From Bacteroidales bacterium (lineage in GTDB: Bacteria > Bacteroidota > Bacteroidia > Bacteroidales > F082), in NCBI GenBank assembly GCA_019454985.1, contig JACFNF010000028.1:1-32060 (forward strand): 32,060 nucleotides of DNA, in the 5' to 3' direction. Under the pieces are notes generated by a model. That model was not told the DNA's origin and made no database searches. It saw only the letters and a program-made list of their open reading frames with translations. A program made the position numbers and the translations under genes. This document shows, one piece after another, positions 15,100 to 23,999 of this stretch. Numbering within the stretch: position 1 is the first letter of the stretch; every line of letters starts with the position of its first letter.

Positions 15100-17208
15100 A
15101 TGAAGAGAATTTTGATCGTCTTTTTTGCTGCAATAGGCTTTGCCGCCTGTCAACAAAACCAGAAACAAATGCAACATTCCAATCCTTTTTTGGCTGACTA
15201 CACCACGCCATACCAAATTCCACCTTTTGAATCTATTGAACCGGGCGACTATCTTCCGGCTTTTGAGCAGGGGATGAAAGAACAGATGGCCGAAATTGAC
15301 CAGATTACCGCCTCAACGGAGCCTGCCACTTTCGAAAATACCATCCAAGCCCTTGAAGTATCCGGTCAACTGTTGAGCAAGGTGAGCAGTGTGTTCTATA
15401 ATCTGAACAGCTCACTCACGAGCGACACCATGCAGGCTCTCGCACGGACGCTCTCGCCTCTGATGTCGAAACATAATGACGATATTGCCCTGAACGCCGC
15501 GCTTTTTGCCCGCATCAAAACGGTGTACGACCACCGTAACGAGCTGGGTCTGAATGGCGAAGAAACCATGCTGCTCGAAAAAACCTACAAACGTTTTGTA
15601 AGGGGAGGTGCACTGCTCAATGCCCAAGAACAGGACAAGCTGCGTAAGATCAACGAAGAGCTTTCGATCCTCTCGCTCAGCTTTGGCGAGAATGTGCTCG
15701 CCGAGACCAACAATTTCAAACTGTTTATCACCGACAGCAGCCAGCTTGCCGGTCTGCCTTCCTCGCTCAGGTCGGCCTCTGCCGAGGCTGCTGCCAAAGA
15801 GGGAAAACAGGGTCAATGGCTTTTTACCCTTCATAACCCGAGTATTTTCCCTTTTCTGCAGTTTGCCGACGATCGCAGTTTGCGCGAACAGATGTTCAAA
15901 GCATACAGCAACCGCGGCAACCACGATGATGAGCGCGACAATAAGAAGATTATCGCCCGCACTGCCAAGCTCCGTTACGAGCGCGCCAAACTCTTGGGCT
16001 ATGCCAGTCATGCCGATTTTATCTTGGAACAAAACATGGCTTCCAATCCACAGACCGTAAGAGATTTTCTGATGGGTTTGATGAAACCCGCTATTGCCAA
16101 AGCGCAGAAAGAAGCCACTGCCCTCCAGGAGATGGTGCGTCATGAAGGGAAAAATTTCAAGCTCGAAGCCTGGGATTGGTGGTATTATACCGAGAAGCTG
16201 CGAAAGGCCCGTTATGATTTAGATGAAGAGCTGATGAGACCTTATTTCCGCCTCGAAAACGTGCGCGACGGTGTGTTCAAGACGGCTTCGAACCTTTATG
16301 GACTACAGTTTGTGAAACGCGACGACCTGCCCAAATACCATCCCGATGTGGAGGTGTACGAAGTAAAGGAGGCCGACAACAGCCATGTGGGCATCCTCTA
16401 TATGGACTTCTTCCCGCGTTCGTCGAAACGTGGCGGTGCCTGGATGAGCAGTTTCCGCAAAGTGTCGAACGTGAACGGGCAACATATCGCCCCCATCATC
16501 ACTACCAACTTCAACTTCACGGCACCCACAGGCGATAAGCCGGCACTGCTGAGTTGGGACGAAACCACGACCTTGTTCCATGAGTTTGGACATGCGCTGC
16601 ACGGCCTCCTTGGCAGCACTACCTATAACAGCCTCAGCGGAACAGCAGTGCCACGCGACTTTGTCGAGCTGCCTTCTCAGGTGATGGAAAACTGGGCTCC
16701 CGAACCAGAAGTGCTTGCTTATTATGCCTTCCATTATCAGACTGGCGAAGTAATCCCTGACTCCCTCATCGAAAAGATGAAGGCAAGCAGCACTTTCAAC
16801 CAAGGGTTTGCAACCACCGAATATTTGGCAGCAGCCCTGCTCGACCTCGACTGGCATACCCTCGCAAAGGACGAAATGTTGGATGTAGATGCCTTTGAAA
16901 AAGAATCACGCGCCCGTAGCGGCATCAATCCCGAAATTATCTCGCGCTACAAAAGCACCTATTTTAGCCATATCTTCTCGGGCGGTTATTCGGCCGGATA
17001 TTATAGCTATATGTGGGCCGAAGTGCTCGACTCCGACGCCTTCATGGCATTCAAAGAAACGAATCTCTTCGACCCCGAAACTGCCCAAAGCTTCAGAGCG
17101 AACATCCTGTCGAAAGGCGGAACAGATGACCCGATGAAACTGTGGCTTGCTTTTAGAGGACGACCCGCTGCAATGGAGCCTCTGCTCGAAAAACGCGGAC
17201 TGAATTAA
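15100..17208 (+). CDS. M3 family metallopeptidase lipoprotein (peptidyl-dipeptidase Dcp / oligopeptidase A type)
   Basis: This 702-residue enzyme has a lipoprotein signal (MKRILIVFFAAIGFAAC, Cys17 as the lipidated residue), so it is expected to be anchored in the envelope. The zinc site HEFGH is at residues 494-498 in LFHEFGHALHGLL, and the downstream glutamate region FVELPSQVMENW is typical of M3 enzymes. Length is normal for the family (680-720). Members degrade short oligopeptides, often by removing dipeptides from the C-terminus. It has its own promoter and a strong terminator just after it, so it is a single-gene unit. An M49 peptidase follows, suggesting joint breakdown of peptides taken up or released in the periplasm. 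Confidence 0.93.
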   Translation: MKRILIVFFAAIGFAACQQNQKQMQHSNPFLADYTTPYQIPPFESIEPGDYLPAFEQGMKEQMAEIDQITASTEPATFENTIQALEVSGQLLSKVSSVFYNLNSSLTSDTMQALARTLSPLMSKHNDDIALNAALFARIKTVYDHRNELGLNGEETMLLEKTYKRFVRGGALLNAQEQDKLRKINEELSILSLSFGENVLAETNNFKLFITDSSQLAGLPSSLRSASAEAAAKEGKQGQWLFTLHNPSIFPFLQFADDRSLREQMFKAYSNRGNHDDERDNKKIIARTAKLRYERAKLLGYASHADFILEQNMASNPQTVRDFLMGLMKPAIAKAQKEATALQEMVRHEGKNFKLEAWDWWYYTEKLRKARYDLDEELMRPYFRLENVRDGVFKTASNLYGLQFVKRDDLPKYHPDVEVYEVKEADNSHVGILYMDFFPRSSKRGGAWMSSFRKVSNVNGQHIAPIITTNFNFTAPTGDKPALLSWDETTTLFHEFGHALHGLLGSTTYNSLSGTAVPRDFVELPSQVMENWAPEPEVLAYYAFHYQTGEVIPDSLIEKMKASSTFNQGFATTEYLAAALLDLDWHTLAKDEMLDVDAFEKESRARSGINPEIISRYKSTYFSHIFSGGYSAGYYSYMWAEVLDSDAFMAFKETNLFDPETAQSFRANILSKGGTDDPMKLWLAFRGRPAAMEPLLEKRGLN

Positions 17209-17225
17209 CCTCAAAAAGAAATGAT

Positions 17226-17263
17226 AAATCAGGATGAGCCTTGGGTTTATCCTGATTTTTTTT
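17226..17263 (+). terminator. Rho-independent terminator after the M3 peptidase gene
   Basis: A perfect 10-base stem, AAATCAGGAT (17226-17235) with ATCCTGATTT (17249-17258), a 13-base loop, and a run of eight T at 17256-17263. It lies 18 bases after the stop codon. This is the clearest terminator in the window. Confidence 0.85.
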
Positions 17264-17284
17264 ACCCGTTGGTTTGGTTCTTGC

Positions 17285-17317
17285 TTGCCTGAAAGGCCAT
17301 CGAAAACTGTATCTTTG
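17285..17317 (+). promoter_or_regulatory. Probable promoter of the M49 peptidase gene
   Basis: TATCTTTG at 17310-17317 is a full -7 match. TTG at 17285-17287 gives a spacer of 22 bases, slightly longer than usual. The ATG is at 17336. Confidence 0.5.
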
Positions 17318-17335
17318 CAGGACTAAACCGCTGTT

Positions 17336-19315
17336 ATGACTACAAACCAAGCTGATTTTCAATGGCAAACCGAACAATTTGCCGACATCCGCATCCTGCG
17401 TTACCGCGTTGATGGTTTCGACCAACTTCCCTTGCAGCAGAAACTCATGGTCTGGCATCTTTATCAGGCTGCCTTAGCAGGACGCGACATCATTTACGAC
17501 CAAAACTATAAGCATAACTTATTGCTTCGTAAGGTGTTAGAAACGCTTTGGCTAAAGCATGAAGATGATAAAAACACATCAGAATGGCTCGCATATGCCG
17601 TTTTTCTCAAGCAATTCTGGTTTTCTAACGGTTTACACCATCATCAATCAACTGACAAATTGGTGCCTGCTTTCAGTGAGGCTTTCTTGCGCGGGAAGAT
17701 GATGGAAATTCATCCCGACGATTTGCCTTTGAATCCAGGGCAAAGCCGACAACAGCTTGTGGATTTTGTTGCCGAGCAGCTTTTCAACCCGCTCATTGCT
17801 CCTAAAAGGGTAGAGCAAGACCCCGGGCGCGACTTGCTGCTTTCGTCGGCCTGCAACTATTACGAAGACGTCACCGAAGCTGAAGCCACAGCTTTTTATG
17901 CAGCCAAGGCTGCCACCGACCCGATGCGACCGCCCTCCTGGGGCTTGAACAGCAAACTCACGAAAAAGGATGACAGGATTGTAGAGCAGGTTTATTATGC
18001 CGATGGCCGTTATGGCCGCGCTATCCGTAAGATTGTTACCCAGCTCGACCGCGCCGCGCACTATGCCGAAAATGAGCTTCAACGCAAGATCATCAGCAAG
18101 CTCATCGCTTTTTACGAGTGCGGCGACCTCACCATTTTCGACCAATACAGTATCCTTTGGGTTCAAGATACCGATTCCACCATTGACTTCGTGAATGGTT
18201 TTATCGAGGTTTATGGCGACCCTTTAGGTCATCATGGAGCCTGGCAGTCGGTGGTTTCCATGCGCGATGAAGAAGCTTCGGTCCGTATGGGCAAAATCAG
18301 CAGTATGGCCGGCTGGTTCGAGCAAAACTCACCCATTGCGCCGGAGCACAAACGACAAGATGCTGCGGGCATCAGCTATAAGGTGATCCGTGTGATTGTG
18401 GAAGCCGGCGACAATGCCCCTGCTTCGCCCATCGGCGTCAACCTGCCGAATGCCGATTGGATTCGCTCTGAACATGGATCCAAATCGGTATCCCTTGGTA
18501 ATATTGAAGATGCTTATGAATTTTCGTCGAAAGATAACGGAAGCCTTGAGGAGTTTTACCTTCCTGACCAACAGGCACGTATTCGCGAATACGGTCCTCT
18601 GGCCTCTAAGCTCCATACCGGGCTGCATGAGGTGATCGGGCACGGTAGCGGACGACTTATGCCTAATGTAGGAACCCCAAAAGAAACCCTGAAAAGTTAT
18701 TCCAATACCATTGAAGAAGCCCGCGCCGACCTTGTGGCCCTCTATTTTATTACCGATCCGGTGTTGATTGAGTACGGACTTTGCGATTCTCCCGAAGTGG
18801 GGAAGGCCTCCTACGACAGTTATATGCTCAACGGGCTGATGCGTCAGCTCGTGAGGATTGAGCCGGGCAAAACTCTTGAAGAAAGCCATGCGCGCAACCG
18901 GCAACTCATCGCCCGATGGGCTTACACTCTGGGCGAGAAACAACAGGTGTGTGTGATGGAAAAGCACGAAGGTAAAACCTATGTACGAATCAACGATTAT
19001 CAAGCGCTTCGACAAATCTTCGGCCAACAGCTTCGCGAGATACAACGTATAAAATCCGAAGGCGACTACGAGGCCGCAAAACAGCTTGTTGAAACCTATG
19101 GTGTGAAAGTGGACCCGCAACTTCACCAGGAGATGTTGCAGCGTTGGCAGTCGCTTCACATTGCGCCTTTTGCAGGATTTATCCAGCCAAAGCTCACAGC
19201 CATAAAACAAGATGGCCGTATCACCGATGTGCAGATTAGCTATCCCGACGATTTTATGCAACAGATGTTGTATTACAGCGAAAATTATTCATTTCTCCCA
19301 CTCGAAAACGATTAA
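17336..19315 (+). CDS. M49 family dipeptidyl peptidase III
   Basis: This 659-residue protein carries the M49 zinc motif HEVIGH at 431-436 (the family's HExxGH with two extra residues between His and Glu-His, followed by GSGRL) and the third-ligand motif EEARAD at 460-465. M49 enzymes remove dipeptides from the N-terminus of short peptides. No signal peptide is visible, so it is probably cytoplasmic, unlike the M3 lipoprotein before it. The ATG at 17336 fits the promoter at 17285-17317. The sensor gene follows after only 4 bases, so the two are probably co-transcribed. Length and motifs are complete, so it should be active. Confidence 0.92.
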   Translation: MTTNQADFQWQTEQFADIRILRYRVDGFDQLPLQQKLMVWHLYQAALAGRDIIYDQNYKHNLLLRKVLETLWLKHEDDKNTSEWLAYAVFLKQFWFSNGLHHHQSTDKLVPAFSEAFLRGKMMEIHPDDLPLNPGQSRQQLVDFVAEQLFNPLIAPKRVEQDPGRDLLLSSACNYYEDVTEAEATAFYAAKAATDPMRPPSWGLNSKLTKKDDRIVEQVYYADGRYGRAIRKIVTQLDRAAHYAENELQRKIISKLIAFYECGDLTIFDQYSILWVQDTDSTIDFVNGFIEVYGDPLGHHGAWQSVVSMRDEEASVRMGKISSMAGWFEQNSPIAPEHKRQDAAGISYKVIRVIVEAGDNAPASPIGVNLPNADWIRSEHGSKSVSLGNIEDAYEFSSKDNGSLEEFYLPDQQARIREYGPLASKLHTGLHEVIGHGSGRLMPNVGTPKETLKSYSNTIEEARADLVALYFITDPVLIEYGLCDSPEVGKASYDSYMLNGLMRQLVRIEPGKTLEESHARNRQLIARWAYTLGEKQQVCVMEKHEGKTYVRINDYQALRQIFGQQLREIQRIKSEGDYEAAKQLVETYGVKVDPQLHQEMLQRWQSLHIAPFAGFIQPKLTAIKQDGRITDVQISYPDDFMQQMLYYSENYSFLPLEND

Positions 19316-19319
19316 TACC

Positions 19320-20516
19320 ATGTCGGAAATTACCCGTCACTCCGAGAAAAAAGCCAATGAACTTTATCGTCTGTTCATGGCCGTAATGCATCAAAAGGAT
19401 GCTTTTCAAACCATCCACGACACCCGGGAAAGTGTGGATAATGCCGTGGCGCATGATATTATCGCATTGGCCGACAGGCTGATGCAGGAAGGTCATCCGT
19501 TGCCTCAGCTCAAACAAGCCATGAATAAATTCCTTAATGTGTTGGGCGATACCTTGCGCCGACTGCCCGGGCCACAACATTCAGCCGACAGTCTGAGCGG
19601 AATAATGATGCAAAATAACGAAGAGCTGATCCGCCGGCTTGCCGATTTTAAAAAGGTGATACGACAACTCAATCACCTGGGGACCACACCCGAACTTTGG
19701 GACGAAGCCCGACGGCGCGTGAAAGAACTTGCCACCTATGAGGCCTATTACACCCTCAAAGAAAATGTGCTGTTTCCCTCGGTCGAAGCCCATTGGCCCG
19801 ACTTCCGGTGCATACAGATGATGTGGTCGTTTCACGACGAGATTCGGGCCGACCTGAAAACGCTTGAAGCATTGCTGCAAGAGCCTTCGCCCGACCTTGG
19901 CGCTTTTAACAAAAGCATCGGAAGTCTTTTTTTCAATCTCTATAATATTAAGCTGCGCGACGAAAAGATCCTTCTGCCTTATATGGAAGCCACCATCCCC
20001 ACCAACACCCTGGATAAGCTGCTTGCTGACTGCCACGACCCTGAATTTCCGTTTGTGAAAGCTCCGAAAAATACCCGAACGAACAAGCAGCACAGCTTCC
20101 CTGTAGAAGGTAAGATCAACCTTGGCACCGGCTATTTAGATGTGAGCCAACTGATATTGCTTTTTGAACATCTGCCGGTTGACATCACCTTTGTGGATGC
20201 ACAGGATAAGGTATGCTACTATTCTTCGCCTCCACACCGCATCTTTCCGCGGAGCAAGGCCGTCATCGGGCGCGATGTGCACCTTTGCCATCCACCCGAA
20301 AGTGTGCATGTCGTTCATCGCATTGTGGATGCATTCCGCAGTGGCAAACGTGATGTGGCCTCGTTCTGGATTGATAAGAAAGGCCGCAAAATCCTTATCC
20401 AATATTTCGCCCTGCGGAACGAAAAAAAAGAATATCAAGGCGTGATCGAAGTGAGCCAGGATATCAGCTTCCACCGAAGCTTAGAAGGACAGCAACGACT
20501 GCTCGATTGGGAATAA
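19320..20516 (+). CDS. DUF438 - hemerythrin - PAS domain sensor protein
   Basis: I chose the ATG at 19320 (398 residues); a longer frame upstream runs inside the M49 gene and adds nothing family-like. Domains in order are DUF438 (about 5-75), a hemerythrin-like HHE bundle (about 95-225, with KENVLFP at 148-153 and WSFHDEIR at 169-176), and a C-terminal PAS_10 domain (about 275-385) with HLCHPPESVHVV at 321-332, a family signature that includes Cys323. Such proteins are thought to sense oxygen, nitric oxide or redox state. There is no output domain, kinase or DNA-binding region. It follows the peptidase by 4 bases, a link I cannot explain. Confidence 0.88.
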   Translation: MSEITRHSEKKANELYRLFMAVMHQKDAFQTIHDTRESVDNAVAHDIIALADRLMQEGHPLPQLKQAMNKFLNVLGDTLRRLPGPQHSADSLSGIMMQNNEELIRRLADFKKVIRQLNHLGTTPELWDEARRRVKELATYEAYYTLKENVLFPSVEAHWPDFRCIQMMWSFHDEIRADLKTLEALLQEPSPDLGAFNKSIGSLFFNLYNIKLRDEKILLPYMEATIPTNTLDKLLADCHDPEFPFVKAPKNTRTNKQHSFPVEGKINLGTGYLDVSQLILLFEHLPVDITFVDAQDKVCYYSSPPHRIFPRSKAVIGRDVHLCHPPESVHVVHRIVDAFRSGKRDVASFWIDKKGRKILIQYFALRNEKKEYQGVIEVSQDISFHRSLEGQQRLLDWE

Positions 20517-20849
20517 AGGAGGTGCTGCCTTCAAAAATATAATTGCCTGATGTATTGAAGGAGGCATGAATGGCAAAGGTTTCGTGTATGCCATTGCCGA
20601 TTTATAAGCACTAAAGGAGCGATGAGCTTTTCAGCTCTATAAAAAATGGACAGTTTCGTACCAATATTTTCGAAAACATAGGAAGTGCGTTTTAAATCAA
20701 TAATTATCTGGTGTGTTTAAAAAATACACATACATCGAAAATTCGGAAATTGTATGTGAAATCGAGCATGATAAAGATAACACAAACTGCTGATGTGACG
20801 ATATTCATGCGAGATTCCATCTGACCTATTTAAAACAAATTATTCACAG
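20517..20849. other. Non-coding gap before the DUF2975 pseudogene
   Basis: About 330 bases without a credible gene. It holds a small hairpin, GAGCT (20624-20628) with AGCTC (20633-20637) and a TTTC loop followed by an AT-rich stretch, which might end the M49/sensor transcript, and a 10-base palindrome TTTTCGAAAA at 20667-20676. No full TAnnTTTG promoter with a -33 element was found for the downstream pseudogene. Confidence 0.5.
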
Positions 20850-21320
20850 ATGAAAGGAACTTTAATTGCTCTTCTCCAACTCGTCATTGTGCTTATTGGA
20901 GTCGTGGCACTTGTGTTTTTGATTTGGTTTCCTTTAACCGAGGGACGTGCCACAAATTTAGACTTAATCAGTATATACTCTGATACTTTCATTTTGTATG
21001 GATAAGCAGTTTCAATTGTTTTTTATATTGCGCTTTTTCAGATTTTCAAACTACTAGGATACGTAAGACAACATAAAGTATTCTCTTTGAACGCTCTAAA
21101 AAGATTAAATACTGTGAAGTATTATGCATTCATACTGTGTGTTTTAATTGTGTTCACAGGTATGTATATTCAATTTTTTCACGGCAAGGAAGACGATCCG
21201 GTTGGTTTTTTATCCATTTCATACATGGCTACATTAGCTTCGATCATTGTTACAATTGCTGCGGGAAAATTTGAAAAAAAATTGCAGATGTTGATAAAAA
21301 CGAAATCCGAAAATGGCTGA
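20850..21320 (+). pseudogene. DUF2975 family membrane protein with one in-frame stop
   Basis: Reading from the ATG at 20850, the frame is open except for a TAA at 21003-21005, after residue 51 (LYG), and then runs on to a TGA at 21318-21320. The joined product would be about 156 residues with four membrane segments: LLQLVIVLIGVVALVFLIW, then AVSIVFYIALFQIFKLLGYV, then a third at YYAFILCVLIVFTGMYIQF, and SYMATLASIIVTIAAGKF at the end. This pattern is that of DUF2975. Many family members are followed by a small Cro-like regulator gene, which I do not see here. One base change would restore the frame, so recent decay or a sequence error are both possible. Confidence 0.75.
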
Positions 21321-21534
21321 AAAATTGTGTCTTTACCAATTCTGAAATAAATTAAAGTGATGATAGCTTGATTAAAAAAACATTGATTGAACATTCTGAA
21401 AGCGAAAATCAGATGCTGTCTATTGTTTTTGAAAGATTTGTTGAAGACTTCTCGTTTTCTCAACCCTTCACGCTCCATTAACCTTCAAATGATGATTCCT
21501 GAGCGAGCTATTTTTGAATATCCTTTTTTGTCCA
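21321..21534. other. Non-coding gap between the DUF2975 pseudogene and the lipid operon
   Basis: A 214-base AT-rich stretch. The two flanking genes converge here. No hairpin with a T-run for either direction was recognised, and no small regulator gene (the expected partner of DUF2975) is visible. Confidence 0.5.
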
Positions 21535-22473
21535 TTAAATTTCTGCTACAAACTGATTTAAATTTTTCCTAACCCATGTTTTTTTCAATAATAATTGAAA
21601 AAGGAGAATGGTCGCTATTGCTACCAATGCCCCCAGCAAAACATCAATCACATAATGATGTCCGGTGTACACTGCCGAGAACCATATACCCAGCATAAAC
21701 AACACAAATAAGGCGTTTATCCGGCCCAATTTACTTTGTATTCCATAATACAACACAATGACTGGATAGGCGGCATGAAGTGAAGGTATGGCTGCTAACA
21801 CATTGGCGTTTTTGTTGTAGAGGTTTGCAAAAACGGGTATTCCGGTGATGGCATCGAAGCGGGCTAGGCCGGCGCTGTTGCCCTGCACGCCATAATGAAG
21901 GTCAAAACCATACAAATCAACATACCAGGGCGGGGCAGCCGGATACAGATAATAAATAAAGAATCCTAAAAGATTGGTAAACAAAAACACCAACGAAAAT
22001 TGTGTAAACAAATGTTTGTTTGTGAAATAAAGAAAGAGCCCGAAGGCCAATGGCACAGGCACCCAATTGAGGTAAAACAGTCCTGTCACAATATCGAGAA
22101 AATGATTGTGTGCTTGGGCAAAATACTCGTTTGGCGTGTACATTTGACCATTCCATGAGATGCCGAACAGACTTTTTTCGAGCAAATATGGTTCCTGAAT
22201 ATGAACCGGAGAAACTTCGTAGTTGGGGATGATGCGCATGGAGTCATAAACAATCCAATAAACGATGAAAATTGAAAAACCAATGATGAGCTTACGGGTT
22301 TTTTCGTTTGCATAAAAAAGCATAAGGTAAAATCCGGTCAGAAAAAACTGATCTTGCCTGACAGGTCCCATCAGCTTTGTCCAACCCAAATAAGCCAATA
22401 CCAAAGCTAGGTTAATGCATATATTTTTTTTGGTGAACCTTTTAAAAGCTTTGTTTGTAGCTTTTCTATTCAT
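21535..22473 (-). CDS. PAP2 superfamily enzyme, Aur1-like: candidate inositol phosphorylceramide synthase
   Basis: This 312-residue polytopic membrane protein has a C-terminal catalytic core: IPSLHAAYP (H233) and YTGHHYVIDVLLG (H273, D277). The His-His-Asp set with HxxxD spacing equals the triad described for yeast Aur1 (H255, H294, D298). Upstream is YPAAPPWY (177-184), resembling the FP/YP-APPW motif of the Aur1/inositolphosphotransferase branch rather than plain PAP2 phosphatases. Known members move phosphoinositol from phosphatidylinositol to ceramide, releasing diacylglycerol. It is the last gene of the ten-gene operon, whose other products supply both substrates. It overlaps the DUF4833 gene by 8 bases, suggesting coupled translation. 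Alternative: a lipid phosphate phosphatase acting on another lipid. Fold certain, function inferred. Confidence 0.75.
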   Translation of the reverse strand: MNRKATNKAFKRFTKKNICINLALVLAYLGWTKLMGPVRQDQFFLTGFYLMLFYANEKTRKLIIGFSIFIVYWIVYDSMRIIPNYEVSPVHIQEPYLLEKSLFGISWNGQMYTPNEYFAQAHNHFLDIVTGLFYLNWVPVPLAFGLFLYFTNKHLFTQFSLVFLFTNLLGFFIYYLYPAAPPWYVDLYGFDLHYGVQGNSAGLARFDAITGIPVFANLYNKNANVLAAIPSLHAAYPVIVLYYGIQSKLGRINALFVLFMLGIWFSAVYTGHHYVIDVLLGALVAIATILLFQLLLKKTWVRKNLNQFVAEI

Positions 22474-22993
22474 TCAGAATCCTTTCATATGTAGGTTTAC
22501 CGGTTTCTAAACTGAATCCAAAAAGCTCGATATATTTTACTTTTGGCCAGAATGATGTGTTGTCGGCAAAGACATAGATGTGGTCAATCTGCGATTCTTG
22601 CTGATTGATTGTTGTGACAACCAAAGCTTTGAAGGGTTCTTTCTGCACCAGACGAAAACTTTTTTTTCGATCGGCTGCCAATTTAAGATCGTATTCGTTT
22701 TTTCTGTCTTTTATTGGCGTACAACCTGCACCAAAGGCAAGCAGCCTTTCAATATTGCGTAATTCCATCCGTTGACCCTGCTCCTGATATCTCAACCAAT
22801 AAATGTCAACTGGCGACTTTTCGACCAATATTCCATTGTTATCAAATACAGCGTCATACACAATGGTGTTGGCATTGTGGTTTCGTTGGATATAGAAAAG
22901 CCGTGCAATGGTTTTTTCTGGCACAGGATAATTATCTTTACTTCCAAAGAAAAGGCAAAGACTTAAAATAATTGCAAGTATTCCGTTGATCAT
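22466..22993 (-). CDS. DUF4833 family secreted protein
   Basis: This 175-residue protein has an N-terminal hydrophobic signal (about 2-17), placing it in the periplasm or anchoring it. The mature part carries RLFYIQRNHNANTIVYDAVFD near its start, typical of DUF4833, a Bacteroidota family with no known activity. The rest is predicted mostly beta. It sits between the SDR (1-base gap) and the PAP2 enzyme (8-base overlap), so its synthesis is tied to the sphingolipid genes. I infer a periplasmic role in handling or sensing the lipid product, without direct evidence. No catalytic motif is apparent. Confidence 0.7.
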   Translation of the reverse strand: MINGILAIILSLCLFFGSKDNYPVPEKTIARLFYIQRNHNANTIVYDAVFDNNGILVEKSPVDIYWLRYQEQGQRMELRNIERLLAFGAGCTPIKDRKNEYDLKLAADRKKSFRLVQKEPFKALVVTTINQQESQIDHIYVFADNTSFWPKVKYIELFGFSLETGKPTYERILNE

Positions 22994-22994
22994 T

Positions 22995-23999
22995 TTAGAG
23001 CCAATTTTCTTGTTTATACCATGTTATTGTTTCTTCTAAGCCATCTTTTAAGTCGTAATCAGGCCTGAAAGTAAAGTCGTTGAAAATTGGGCTGCTGTCG
23101 CACAAATAGTGTCTCCGGCTGATTTCTTTCATTTTTTCTGTGTTAAGGGCAGGGGTATTTCCTCTAATCCACGAAATCTTTTCTAACACAAAGGCTATGG
23201 CCAAAGCTATTGGTCTGGGGAATACGACCCGGATGGTTTTTTTTTCAAGAATCGTTTTGATAATGTTCGAAAACTCAAGTGCTGTGTAGTGATTTCCATC
23301 GGTTACAAAATAAGATTTTCTGGAAATACTTGAATCCAACGCCTTCATGATCAGTTGGGCAAGGTCTTTCACATAGATAAAAGTAAGAATCTGCGATGAG
23401 CTTCCAATATAAGTTTCAATGTTGCGGTTGATCATTTTATACATCATCAGATAGTCTTTCTCGTAAGGACCATAAACGCCGGTAGGTCGGAATATCAGAT
23501 ATGGAAATTCGGGTTTTGAGGCCAAAAACTGCTCGGCTTTCAGTTTGCTTTTACCATACTGTGTTGCTGGTTTTGGAAGGTCGCTTTCGCGGATGGGTTG
23601 TAAACTTTCTTCGTGCAGAGGGCCATACGATGACAGGCTGCTTATATAAACAAATTTTTCAGGTACGCATTGACAGTCAATTAATACGTTTACGAGATTT
23701 TTCGTGTATTGATAATTGACTTTATTGAATTCCTGTTTGCGGATTGAATTGGTTATTCCGGCATTGTGAATGATAAAGTCAAAATATCCGTTTTTAGTCA
23801 CATATTGCATTAGCGCCTCGGCAATAGAGGCTTTATCCGAAAGATTCATCACCAAATAGTTGATTGGCAGTCCTTTCAGATTGCTCAAATCGCTTGTTGG
23901 CCTGATACCGGCTGTTACCTGATAGCCTTTTTCTAATGCTGCTTTTACGAGAAAATTCCCGATAAAACCATTGGCGCCTGTGATGAGGATGCTTTTCAT
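22995..23999 (-). CDS. Extended SDR (NAD-dependent epimerase family): candidate ceramide reductase CerR
   Basis: This 334-residue protein has TGANGFIG at 7-14, ISSLSSYG around 119-126 and the catalytic YGKSK (Y148, K152). These are the marks of extended SDRs of the 3-beta-hydroxysteroid dehydrogenase/epimerase kind. In bacterial sphingolipid synthesis, an SDR of this class (CerR in Caulobacter) reduces 3-ketoceramide to ceramide with NAD(P)H. Here it follows serine palmitoyltransferase and the acyltransferase in pathway order, and its start overlaps the acyltransferase stop by 4 bases (ATGA). The last 90 residues contain a hydrophobic stretch (RPIALAIAFVLEKI), which may help membrane contact. 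Alternative: a nucleotide-sugar enzyme. Class certain, role inferred from context. Confidence 0.75.
   Translation of the reverse strand: MKSILITGANGFIGNFLVKAALEKGYQVTAGIRPTSDLSNLKGLPINYLVMNLSDKASIAEALMQYVTKNGYFDFIIHNAGITNSIRKQEFNKVNYQYTKNLVNVLIDCQCVPEKFVYISSLSSYGPLHEESLQPIRESDLPKPATQYGKSKLKAEQFLASKPEFPYLIFRPTGVYGPYEKDYLMMYKMINRNIETYIGSSSQILTFIYVKDLAQLIMKALDSSISRKSYFVTDGNHYTALEFSNIIKTILEKKTIRVVFPRPIALAIAFVLEKISWIRGNTPALNTEKMKEISRRHYLCDSSPIFNDFTFRPDYDLKDGLEETITWYKQENWL

Noticed and set aside
18329..19261. 310-residue open frame on the minus strand
   Set aside because: It is antisense to the M49 peptidase, including its zinc motif region, and resembles no known protein.
19212..19319. Longer start for the DUF438 sensor inside the M49 gene
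   Set aside because: The added 36 residues are the shifted frame of the peptidase C-terminus; the ATG at 19320 begins the DUF438 domain directly.
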